Notes under the pieces: model-generated | The model's database searches: none | Told to the model about the DNA's origin: nothing | Seen by the model: the letters and a program-made list of their open reading frames with translations, nothing else | In this document: piece by piece, positions 1-7,951 of the stretch | Position numbering within the stretch: the stretch's first letter is position 1 | Layout of the letters: each line of letters opens with the position of its first letter | Translations under genes and position numbers: made by a program | Source: Phoronis ovalis | Taxonomy: Eukaryota; Phoronida; Phoronidae | NCBI GenBank assembly: GCA_028565635.1 | Contig: JAOXYB010053256.1 | Location: forward strand, 1-11,431 | Direction of reading: 5' to 3' | DNA: 11,431 nucleotides

Positions 1-1151
1 ATTGTTCACATTTTCATGCCATCTATATATTCGACAAGGTCCAAGTGATTTTCCTCGGAGATTTAACTTCATTTTACTTTTTTTGCAAAGTGTAATAATT
101 TTTTAATTGAGTTCATTGAGTTTATTTCCTTTTTATGATCTCTATAGTTCAATCTTTGACCTGCTGTAAATTGTTCTTAACTTTAGAAAAATAAATCCTG
201 TTTTTTTATCTGTAGTTATCTATGGCCTACAATCACCAGCCAAAGAACGCAGTTTAGCACTATCTAAACATTACACATGATAACATATTGATCTCGGATC
301 TCACATTACTCTAGGATATAAACAGGCTTAATTGATGCATAATTTTGGTGCATATATAAATATTAAATTCCACAGACAATTAGCTTGCACTTAAAACACA
401 CCATTGTACCACGTTAAACTTTTCACCGTTGTCAATAACATTTTAATAAGCATAGTGAACAAACAATACGAAGCACGTGCAAGTTACGTGTAATCGAGAT
501 TGTTAAACATTTCTTCAGTGGCTCACCTTAATTGGTTGTGGATTTTTTTTAAATATGAAAACATATATTTTGCTAAAGCAATATATCTGTGGTATTCTAT
601 AAACTGAAAACCTCTCTCTTCTGATCAGTTCGAAGATGCATGGCCGGATTCGGATGTTTGAAAATATTCTACCTCGTTAGATACTTGTTCGGAAGTTGGG
701 TTTGAAGTCGCCCTTCAAAATGTAAAGCCCCCCCCCCAACTTGTATAACTTTTCTGGGAACTTTACTCGATTACTTTAGTTAAAATCAATAAAATACAAA
801 AGAATCTGAAAATGTAGATATGCTAAATAAGTAATAGCTAACCTGTATCTAACCTTTAAAACCTATCCAACAGAACAATAGTAACTAGTAAATAGTTAAT
901 TGTGCCATTGGCAATCCACTAATAAAGAATGTCCCTATAATAGAAATGTGCCAGTTAAATATTTATATGTATTACCATTTATTACACTTCAACAACCCGG
1001 ACTCTTCAATTGCATATCATTGAAAACAGGAAAATATTATATTTTTAACAAGCGGACTCGGCAAGCTAGGAATAAGTAATAAGTAAGCAGTGCACCAAGA
1101 AGACCTCCGTACAGGTGTAGTAAACCCTCAAGCTTTACACACTGTGGAACA
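1..1151 (+). other. Upstream region and 5' leader, no other gene seen
   Basis: No convincing coding frame or RNA gene is visible. The stretch is AT-rich, with a run of ten C at 728-737 and a CACGTG E-box at 475-480. The lectin leader must lie at the right end, but its start cannot be fixed; an untranslated first exon further upstream is possible. Confidence 0.5.
1038..1045 (+). promoter_or_regulatory. Possible TATA-like box for the lectin gene
   Basis: TATATTTT lies about 107-114 bases before the start codon. If used, transcription would begin near 1065-1075 and give a leader of about 80 bases. In sequence this AT-rich such a match is expected by chance, and no initiator or downstream element backs it up. 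Confidence 0.2.
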
Positions 1152-1230
1152 ATGTTTGGATCTATTGCATACCTGATTTTCAAGATTATTACAGTACTGC
1201 TTGTCCAAGGAGGATTCGTCGAGACTAACG
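1152..1230 (+). CDS. F-type lectin exon 1: start codon and signal peptide
   Basis: This exon encodes 26 codons plus one base. The peptide begins MFGSIAYLIFK and continues with a hydrophobic stretch IITVLLVQGGF, as expected of a signal peptide that sends the lectin into the secretory pathway; cleavage near Gly20 or Thr25 is an inference. The ATG is the first in frame after a TAA at 1080-1082. The exon ends at a near-consensus donor (ACG/GTAAGT, GT at 1231-1232), leaving one base, G. That G joins the first two bases of exon 2 (AT) to make Asp27, directly before the lectin domain. A separate signal-peptide exon ahead of a phase 1 domain exon is common in secreted animal lectins. The link to exon 2 is inferred from phase, order and strand; no transcript is visible. 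Confidence 0.82.
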
Positions 1231-1495
1231 GTAAGTTGAACCCCAAAAATATAAATGGAAAGGAAACACAATAGGTCGAATTGGTTTTACCTAATTGTGC
1301 ATACGTATTTAGTTTATTTTTAATTCAGCAATCCAAATTCCCAGGGAGAAATTCAATTATTACGATAGATATTACATAATATTAGCATTAAACAACGTAA
1401 CATTGTGTCAGGAGTGGTTCGTCTGACAAAGCAAAAATTGACCCGCAGAGCTAAAATACGGAGAAAACATCAGATAAGTCATAAAATATTTAAGG

Positions 1496-1535
1496 TTCAT
1501 TGGTCCGAAGGTTACTTCATTGGTTCGAAAAACCC
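1496..1535 (+). repeat. Two imperfect 20-bp direct repeats
   Basis: TTCATTGGTCCGAAGGTTAC is followed at once by TTCATTGGTTCGAAAAACCC, with 14 of 20 positions equal. The second unit resembles a tRNA B box, but no A box or tRNA fold is nearby. Confidence 0.45.
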
Positions 1536-2534
1536 ATTATAGGGATTGTCGTGGGGGTCTAACGAACCTGCAATATCTTGATATATTCCGGTATACATAC
1601 TTTAAAGAGGTTCCCCGTGCGCACATTTAACGATTTCCTCGTTTACTGCTACTACAATTGTATTACTTTTATTATTTGTTGCTTCCTTTTCTTCATGTTT
1701 ATAGAAATAATTAACGCATAACGAGTCATATACGTGTTATAAAGTTTCTGTCTCCGTTTGTGGTCCTGTACGGGCATTCTGAATATCACGTACGTTCTTC
1801 TTTTAGCCATATAGTAATAGCAAGACTACAAACAGAATATTTGATATTAAATGATAATGTACCAGAAAGAGTTCTCTCAGCGCTTAGTGATTGTAATCTT
1901 TTTTTATTTATTTTCATCTGTTACGTGTACGTCCAATTTCTTTTCATGCAACACAAATGAGTATAATTCAGGTTTCTAACTCGTTTTGTTTGAAAAATAC
2001 TTTTTTTTTTCTTTTGGAATGAGTAATTTAATAACATTAAAAAAACATTTTCTGTTGTTTTATCCCGGGGCAGGGACAGGCAATATAAAAGTGTGTACGC
2101 ATATTCCAACAATTTTGGCGATAAAGCATGTTTTCGTGCCGCCGGCGCGCAACACTCTTACGATCTATTTTTGTCTATTTTGGTAGGCTTAACACTTTGT
2201 AAGGGTCATCGTTTAGCTCGCTATCTGCCATCATGTCAGTGCTTGACAGCGGGATGAAAGCATCGTGTGTACATCGTGTACATCAAAAGCGGGAACTGAC
2301 GTCGGTAAAACACTAACACTGAGTTTTTGGGAAAAAACGGACACAAATTTATTCTCGTGTTTATTTATAGCATGTCGACTATTTATATTCAACGAGTGGG
2401 CGAAAGTCTGCTATTCAAGACGTGCGAGAGTGAATTCCATTCGCTATACGATAAAAAAATAACTAAATTTAATTTCGCCACAATATGTAAATATACATGT
2501 GTACTAAGAATACTAACTTCAACTTTATATCCAG

Positions 2535-2624
2535 ACAATTTTAGATGACGCAAAACGAATTTACGGCACTGAGTTTAAACAAGAGGAGCTGAAGAAGCGC
2601 GGTATTTCCATTCATCCCCGGGGG
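2535..2624 (+). other. Exon-like open island in intron 1, unrecognised
   Basis: These 90 bases (30 codons, phase 0 to 0) are open and charged in composition, reading T-I-L-D-D-A-K-R-I-Y-G-T-E-F-K-Q-E-E-L-K and on to I-S-I-H-P-R-G. Ahead of them stand a perfect TACTAAC branch-point sequence at 2511-2517 and a CAG acceptor at 2532-2534. The possible donor, GGG/GTACTC, is weak and overlaps the head of the next repeat. The other two frames stop early, so the island cannot be spliced to lectin exon 1 without a premature stop. I do not recognise the peptide. It may be a relic exon, a transposon fragment or chance. Confidence 0.2.
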
Positions 2625-2997
2625 GTACTCTCATTAAAAATCACTGTATATATATGTGCCGCCTAATAGGCCCCCTTTCTTAGCTCCCGCATTTACCACA
2701 GGGCATGTTTTTTCCACACTTATTTACCGAAGGGTATACTTTTTTGGTTGGATATTTACTTTCAAAAAATATTCATTTACCACAGGGTATATTTACTGGA
2801 AAACGCATTTAGGACATGTATGAAAATTTAAGGTTCGTAAATTTTTCCATATTTATTTACCACAGAGTATATAATTATAAGTGAATTTTACACTGGGTAT
2901 CTATTTCGGGAGAGTTATTTACGACAGGGTATATTTTTCATTTTTTTTCATTTAGAACAGGGTATATTTTTGGTTATCTTTATTTAGCACAGGGTCA
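2616..2997 (+). repeat. GGGGTACTC-headed repeat with a degenerate ~32-bp GGGTAT array
   Basis: The element opens with CCCCGGGGGGTACTCTC (2616-2632) and has ATGTGCCGCC at 2654-2663. It then carries nine variants of ATTTACCACAGGGTAT, starting at 2691, 2722, 2775, 2807, 2855, 2885, 2917, 2950 and 2982. Seven of the eight intervals are 30-33 bp or have a decayed unit within them. From memory, repeats with a similar GGGGGTACTC and ATGTGCCGCC head, followed by iterated GGGTAT or CCTATTT motifs, are widespread in cnidarians and other marine invertebrates. I cannot name the family. The unit is not a multiple of three and is not coding. Confidence 0.7.
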
Positions 2998-2998
2998 G

Positions 2999-3044
2999 AG
3001 TGACATAATCCTACTCAAACATCACAGGCTATTAGTACACACAC
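2999..3044 (+). repeat. Direct duplication, copy 1, leading into a CA-rich run
   Basis: AGTGACATAATCCTACTCAA, then AAACATCACAGGCTATTAGT, leads directly into CA repeats. Copy 2 at 3181-3248 has the same order of motifs, with about 25 extra bases in the middle. Confidence 0.6.
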
Positions 3045-3130
3045 ACACACACACGCACGTACATACATACGCACATACACACACTACATCACACACCACA
3101 CACACTCACATCACACACGCACACACACGC
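3035..3130 (+). repeat. Degenerate CA-rich microsatellite
   Basis: The block starts with a pure (AC)n run and decays into ACAT, ACGC and CATCACAC variants. It contains only A and C with scattered G and T, and follows copy 1 of the local duplication. Confidence 0.85.
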
Positions 3131-3180
3131 CAAAAATTGTTTGTTTGACCAATGAGCTAGCTGCATAAAACAGTCCAAAA

Positions 3181-3242
3181 AGTGACCTAAGCCTTCTCAA
3201 ATTTTACATTTTTCCCATTGTAGAAACATCACAGGATATTAA

Positions 3243-3248
<6 letters not shown>
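3181..3248 (+). repeat. Direct duplication, copy 2
   Basis: AGTGACCTAAGCCTTCTCAA at 3181-3200 matches 2999-3018 at most positions. AAACATCACAGGATATTA at 3224-3241 matches 3017-3034. As in copy 1, a CA run follows. This suggests one ancestral unit ending in CA that was duplicated. Confidence 0.6.

Positions 3249-3285
<37 letters not shown>
3241..3285 (+). repeat. (CA)16 microsatellite
   Basis: An uninterrupted CA run occupies 3250-3281, with slightly impure edges. Such a length is usually polymorphic between individuals. Confidence 0.9.
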
Positions 3286-3685
3286 TCAATGTTGGCTAAA
3301 AGGTATGTTAACTTACGTCCATTTCAAAGTACAAAACCGCCAATTTTTTTCAGTAATTACAATTAAATGACCTAATGAGGAGTGAAATAAATTAATCCAA
3401 TAACTTGAATTCCTACATTATTCAGATTGTTCATAGAAAAAAGCGATATTTCACCAAATTAAAGTTACTGCTGGTTTCCGAGTTATGTTGTGGTACGATA
3501 AAGTATCATTCTGTAACATAACTTTCTTTATTTAAGTTCTTAGCATTGTGGAAACAAAAAACAAACTTTAATTTCTTTATTTTACAATTGTTTTGTTTGT
3601 TGTAAATTGTTATTACAGATGCATAGCACTCGTCATTGATTTACTTGCGTTTAGTGATAATTGTGTATATCATTTTATTTTGTAG

Positions 3686-3862
3686 ATCATTTTGACTGTA
3701 TATTATTACCTTATATCATGTTGACTGTATATTATTACCTTACATCATGTTGACTGTATATTATTACCTTATATCATTTTGACTGTATATTATTACCTTA
3801 TATCATTTTGACTGTATATTATTACCTTACATCATGTTGACTGTATATTATTACCTTACATC
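3686..3862 (+). repeat. 29-bp minisatellite, six copies
   Basis: GACTGTATATTATTACCT recurs at 3694, 3723, 3752, 3781, 3810 and 3839, exactly 29 bp apart. Units differ at only two positions: CATTTTG versus CATGTTG, and TTATATC versus TTACATC. The near-identity points to recent expansion or ongoing homogenisation. It directly precedes the first copy of the interspersed repeat. Confidence 0.95.
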
Positions 3863-3916
3863 CTTTTATAGTATTTTATCAATTTGCTTAGTCCCCTGTA
3901 ACAGTATATCTTAAAT

Positions 3917-4286
3917 TCTCGCCCATGAATAATGTTATGGCGCTACATAAATGTTTTTATTATTATTATTGTTATTGGTTTGGGACGGTTACTCAGGCTA
4001 TTATGACGACGACGCCCTATCATGGATTTGCATAGAAATCACAGCAACCCGATTGTTTGACCTGAAACACGGAGTGGAACATTTAGAGACGGAAACTGTT
4101 ACCGGTTCGGTGCAGACAAAACGAAACATTTCTGACATCACTCCATAAATTGCTTAGCTATATTAAACAAATATATGTACAATTTCACAAACGGTGGCTA
4201 TTCAGCCTGTTCAGGTACCTATATGTATTTAGGGGGATGGGCAGTATAATTTCTCAGGCGTGTATCATTGTATAGATGGTGATAAG
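3917..4286 (+). repeat. Interspersed repeat, copy A, with SINE/LINE-like (ATT)n tail
   Basis: This block matches 6211-6587 along its whole length with scattered, mostly transition changes. It begins TCTCGCCCATGAATAATG, then ATGGCGCTACATAAATG and an (ATT)n run. That motif order is typical of the 3' ends of L2/CR1-type LINEs and the SINEs that borrow them. Some 300 bp of shared unique sequence follow the ATT run. One frame is open to a TAA at 4146-4148 in this copy, after a leucine run encoded by the ATT tract. The same frame is broken in copy B, so I do not call a gene. A short further match to copy B lies at 4552-4577. Confidence 0.8.
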
Positions 4287-4508
4287 CATCGATGGCTTAA
4301 CAATAAGCATGGAATAAGTTGTTTATGCAATAAGATTATCATTTTTTACTTTATGAGATTGAACACTTTCCCCTACCTCCTATATTTCCGTCTCATATAC
4401 AGACTTTTGCAGAATGAAAGCATGATCAATAACTCTTCACTGCAGATCCCTAGAGTACGCTCTAACCTTTGTGAATAACCGTCCAATATAATTATCTTCT
4501 TAACAGTG

Positions 4509-4525
4509 CAGCCTGTGATAGGCTG
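4509..4525. repeat. Small perfect hairpin
   Basis: CAGCCTGTGATAGGCTG forms a six-pair stem with a five-base loop. It lies inside the 265-bp segment present only in copy A of the interspersed repeat. No poly-T or gene context gives it a function. Confidence 0.4.
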
Positions 4526-4866
4526 CGTACAACCTGTTTATGAGTGGTAATTATTGTTCAGGTGGGAAAGAGTCGGTTGTAGAAGTTTATGACTTGTGAT
4601 TCATGAAAAGGCAGTTTTATTTCCTTTGGACTGCTATCACTACCCCCCCCCCCATTTCTCTCCTCAATGTCCAGTCACAGCAGATATTTCTGACGTCATT
4701 TTATCAAATCACAAACCAGTATTTTGTATACACGGGAGAGCATAACTCAGAAACCTACTGTAACACCATGTCGTGACACCATCCACGAAATGTACTGATA
4801 ACTTTATTTTAAACTTGAAAAGTTTATATTCTCATACATGCAGAAGGAAGAAATACCGTCCGTATC

Positions 4867-5079
4867 GTGTTTCGCATCCTCTCAACTAACGTCTGGGCTG
4901 AACCATAGTCAATATTTGTTTATTATAGCGAAAAGTCGACAATGGGTCACGCAGACAGAAAGCCTTATCTCGGTTGGCAAAAGATTGTTGACGTAATTAT
5001 TTCGCTCTTTTTAAATTGAAGGAATATAACAAATTTGAGAATATTAAGCCCAGACGTTAGTTGAGAAGGTATGGAACAC
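4867..5079. mobile_element. Foldback / MITE-like inverted-repeat element
   Basis: TCTCAACTAACGTCTGGGCT at 4880-4899 is matched by its exact reverse complement at 5047-5066. The match extends outward with mismatches to 4867 and 5079 (GTGTT and AACAC). It also extends weakly inward (TCAATATTTGTTTATTA against the complement of TATAACAAATTTGA). The spacer is about 147 bp. Nothing in it codes. Long imperfect arms around a short non-coding centre suit a small non-autonomous DNA transposon or foldback element. The true outer ends and target duplication are not clear. Confidence 0.65.
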
Positions 5080-6210
5080 TGACAGATGGATTTATTCAGA
5101 CTGAATACAGGGTGATATACGATAATCGGGTACAAACATAAGGCTAAGAATTAGCTCTGACATGAGGTATATCATAAAAGTTTAGTACCAGAAATGTTTA
5201 ATTCCTATTATACAGGCAATCTGTCCAGTGTCCTTTAAGAGCCGAAAAATACAAATGTTGCCTCTGGTACAAGTTAATTAATCAGTAATGAGTTACTACT
5301 TTCAAATAATCGAGTGTGGAAAACATGAATACCTGTGTTTTACCGTAGTACTGTGATAGTAAGACCCGAATCTTACGTTCGAAATTAAACTGATATCAAT
5401 GAGACTATGTCACTTTGCTTTAATTAAGTTAGTACAAATCTTATAGTACATCAAGTCTTTTATAGAAAATTTGAAAGCCTGCAAAAGATATAATATATGT
5501 GCAATATAAAAGGAAATCAACTTGCAACCAACTTGATTTTTACCGATTGTATTCATTTTTATTTTTTTCTACTACATCACTGCTTTAATAATTAAGTGAA
5601 ACAGACGGATACAACCGAACCTTTACGACTTCTAATCGCCGAAAATCGTACATTTCTCTTTCCCCAAAATCGGCTCAGCGGATTACGATAAATGATTAAT
5701 CTGGTCTAAACGAACCGGCCCGGCCTGATATCGTCCCGTTCGGCCTGGAACCGACCACTTGATTTTTTTTTTGAAGCGTACTGCATGTTTATATAGCATC
5801 GACTATATTATATTTATTCCTTGTATTGTTCCCCGTTGCTATCGATAAACTGGAAGCGATAAAAAAAAGCAGCAAAGGGATGTTGATCGATATTTAGAGA
5901 CTCCATGTTGGAGCCTGAGAGAGCATAGGATCAATCTATCCACGTAGCTGTATGACGAACTGGTTGGAATCTGTCAAAATTAGTACCCACATAATTAACT
6001 TTGATGATGAAATGCGATTCCTTATTTGTTACTTTACAAATAGCTAAATCAAGGGCACGGAGCCACGTACCGCCATATCACGCCCGTATATCAACAATAA
6101 TAAAATGAACAAAAATTAAATTGATTACTGCACATAAACTATTGAGTAGATATTTTTGTCGCAATTATCCGTGGTATTGATTACTCGAAGTGCGAATCAA
6201 ATTACTCTAA

Positions 6211-6587
6211 TCTCGCCCTTGAATAAATTTATGGCGCTATATAAATGCTTTAATTATTATTATTATTGGTTCGCGACGGTTACTCAGGGTGTTATGACGA
6301 CGACACCCTATCATGAATTTACATGGAAATCATAACAACCCAAATGTTTTACCTAAAACACAGAATGGAACATTTAGAGACGGAAACTGTTACAGGTTCG
6401 GTGCAGACAAAACGAAACATTTCTGACATCACTCCATAATTTGCTTAGCTATATTAAACAAATATATGTACAACTTCACAAACGGTGGCTATTCAGCCCA
6501 TTCAGCTGTTCAGGTACCTATGTGTATTTAGAAGGGATGGGGCAGTATAATTTCTCAGGCGAGTATCATTTTATATATGGTGCTAAG
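6211..6587 (+). repeat. Interspersed repeat, copy B
   Basis: This is a second direct copy of the element at 3917-4286, with TCTCGCCCTTGAATAA, ATGGCGCTATATAAATG, then (ATT)n. Its longest shared stretch, about 60 bp around GGTTCGGTGCAGACAAAACG, is identical to copy A. In the frame open in copy A, TGG has become TGA at 6314-6316. Copy B rejoins copy A at TGTTCAGGTGGGAAAG (6628-6643, against 4555-4570) after only about 36 bp, where copy A has about 265 bp. Either copy A gained an insertion or copy B lost sequence. Confidence 0.8.
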
Positions 6588-7162
6588 CTAGCTGTGTTCA
6601 GACAATATGTACATACTTAGGTACTGTTGTTCAGGTGGGAAAGGGTTGGTGTGACAATGATTACCTCTCCGTAGTTTTGTCAAGATTCCATCGTGCAGTA
6701 GTATAAAATTTATTACAAAGAAGCTATCCACGTCAAAAGTACTTTTTCCATAAATTATTAACTAGTGTTTTAGTTCATCTATCATGCTGTATTTATATAC
6801 ACTCAATTGTCTAACAACGTTTTTCTATTATTTAGCACAGATCATTCATTAAGAAAATAAGAACAGTGTCATATAAAGTATACTTCTAAATCAGTTGAAT
6901 CAACTTATAATAAATTAACCGTATTATCTTGATTTGTTTTATGTCTTCTACTTCATTTAATAAAGCTTTTTTTATTCTCTCTGCATGTTAAAAAACTTTA
7001 CAGAAACTACGGTATTTCATACTGGTATATGCTTACATAGTCAGGATATCAATGTTATAGACATAAATTCTCAAAAATGCTATATTTCACAAAAAAAAAA
7101 CTTTGCAAGACTCAAGCACACTTTAGAAATTGTAATATTGTCATAACGGACCAATTTAGGAA

Positions 7163-7194
7163 TGAACTTGGTGCATGTATATTTGGTCACCCTG
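7163..7194 (-). repeat. Repeat terminus ending GGTCACCCTG, just upstream of exon 2
   Basis: Read on the minus strand it begins CAGGGTGACC. It matches the + strand sequence at 8405-8436 at 24 of 32 positions without gaps. The two therefore look like ends of one repeat family in opposite orientation on either side of exon 2 and the hairpin array. Confidence 0.5.
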
Positions 7195-7254
7195 CATATG
7201 TAAACTGCATTGTTTAATGTCTTCTAAAACATTTATTTTACTCCGTCATTGCAG

Positions 7255-7467
7255 ATAATATAGCTCTCAACAAACCAGCGATTCAGTCAAGTACCAATGG
7301 ACCTGGCTCAGCATCCAAAGCAGTAGATGGCAACAACGATAGTAACTGGTATGGATATTCGTGTACTCACACAAGTGCCGCAGGAGAATCTAATCCCTGG
7401 TGGAGAGTGGATCTACAAGCTGTATATGCAGTGGATGAAGTGACAATAACAAACAGAGATGCAATGG
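7255..7467 (+). CDS. F-type lectin exon 2: N-terminal half of the fucose-binding domain
   Basis: The exon is 213 bp (71 codons) with phase 1 at both ends and encodes residues 27-97 of the assembled protein. Family hallmarks appear in order: N-I-A-L-N-K-P-A-x-Q-S-S at 28-39, S-K-A-V-D-G-N at 47-53, N-W at 57-58, S-C-T-H-T at 62-66, P-W-W-R-V-D-L at 74-80 and V-T-I-T-N-R-D at 89-95. His65 and Arg94 match the histidine and first arginine of the fucose-binding triad. The acceptor is TTTATTTTACTCCGTCATTGCAG, cut after 7254. The donor used here (GG/GTACCA, GT at 7468-7469) is weak, but it is the only one found that keeps the frame into exon 3. Without splicing, a TAG stops the frame about 50 bp later. 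The last 24 bp before GCAATGG are duplicated at 7726-7749. Confidence 0.93.
7438..7461 (+). repeat. 24-bp direct repeat, copy 1, inside exon 2
   Basis: The segment starts AAGTGACAATAACAAA and ends CAGAGATG. It encodes V-T-I-T-N-R-D of the lectin domain and is repeated without a mismatch at 7726-7749. Confidence 0.95.
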
Positions 7468-7725
7468 GTACCACTATGATGTCAATATATAAGCTAAATG
7501 CATATCAAATTATTTAGTTTTTCTTTATTTATTCGGTTTTGAAGCGAATAAAGAAATGCAACCATATTATTTTTTCCTTATTCAAATCTTTCATCTAATT
7601 AAGGAAAAAGGAACCATTCCTTTTTATTTATTCGTTTATTCGATTTTTTATGTAAATAAGGAGAAGAGATCCTTTTTACTTTTTCCTTATTCCTTTTTTT
7701 ATCTGAATAAAAGAAAAGAACTATT

Positions 7726-7749
7726 AAGTGACAATAACAAACAGAGATG
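7726..7749 (+). repeat. 24-bp direct repeat, copy 2, with its own GTATGT donor
   Basis: This is an exact copy of the 3' coding edge of exon 2, displaced by 288 bp into intron 2. It is followed by ATGCAC/GTATGT (GT at 7756-7757), a near-consensus donor in the same phase (1) as the one exon 2 uses. No acceptor stands directly before it, so it is not an independent exon. Confidence 0.9.
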
Positions 7750-7885
7750 ATGCACGTATGTTGTCGATTGTGTGCCTAATAAGAAAAACGGAACAATATA
7801 TTTTTTTATCGAAATAAGGAGAAATTAACCACTTCCTTTTTATTGATTTTTTCGATTTTTTTAGCTGAATAGGGAAAAGGGAGCC

Positions 7886-7951
7886 TTTTTCCTTATTCGA
7901 TTGTTAATTTTTCCTTATTCGATTGTTAATTTTTCCTTAGTCGATTGTTAA
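7886..7951 (+). repeat. 22-bp tandem repeat, three copies, within the hairpin array
   Basis: TTTTTCCTTATTCGATTG followed by TTAA occurs at 7886, 7908 and 7930. The first two copies are identical, and the third has one change (CCTTAGTC). The last unit then pairs with GAATAAGAAAAAAGG at 7954-7968. This is local expansion of one hairpin arm. Confidence 0.95.

Larger units (their letters stand above)
1231..7254 (+). other. Intron 1 of the lectin gene
   Basis: The intron is 6,024 bp, with a GTAAGT donor and a TTGCAG acceptor preceded by a pyrimidine-rich tract. It separates the signal-peptide exon from the domain. It carries most of the repeats in the window, listed separately. The parts at 1236-2370, 5100-6210 and 6650-7160 hold no gene or RNA that I can support. 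Confidence 0.8.

Noticed and set aside
1037-1246. Minus-strand open frame across exon 1
   Set aside because: It is the antisense shadow of the signal-peptide exon. The + strand has the start, hydrophobic core, donor and matching phase.
1516-1535. GGTTCGAAAAACC as a Pol III B box of a tRNA or SINE
   Set aside because: The spacing of the final CC is off, no A box lies 30-60 bases upstream, and no cloverleaf can be drawn.
2327-2548. Open frame with protein-like stretch around V-G-E-S-L-L-F-K
   Set aside because: Another + strand frame is open over most of the same bases with equally plausible residues. No donor gives a sensible exon, and the gap to the next island would be an intron of under 50 bp.
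3017-3285. Regular repeats as a CRISPR array
   Set aside because: The repeats are microsatellite and duplicated leader, with no equal spacers, and the DNA is plainly eukaryotic.
3951-3980. Leucine-rich start resembling a signal peptide
   Set aside because: It is the translation of the ATT/GTT microsatellite tail of a repeat, not a coding sequence.
7468-7486. Alternative exon 2 donor at 7481 (ATGAT/GTCAAT)
   Set aside because: It would leave phase 2, which cannot be joined in frame to exon 3 by either available acceptor.
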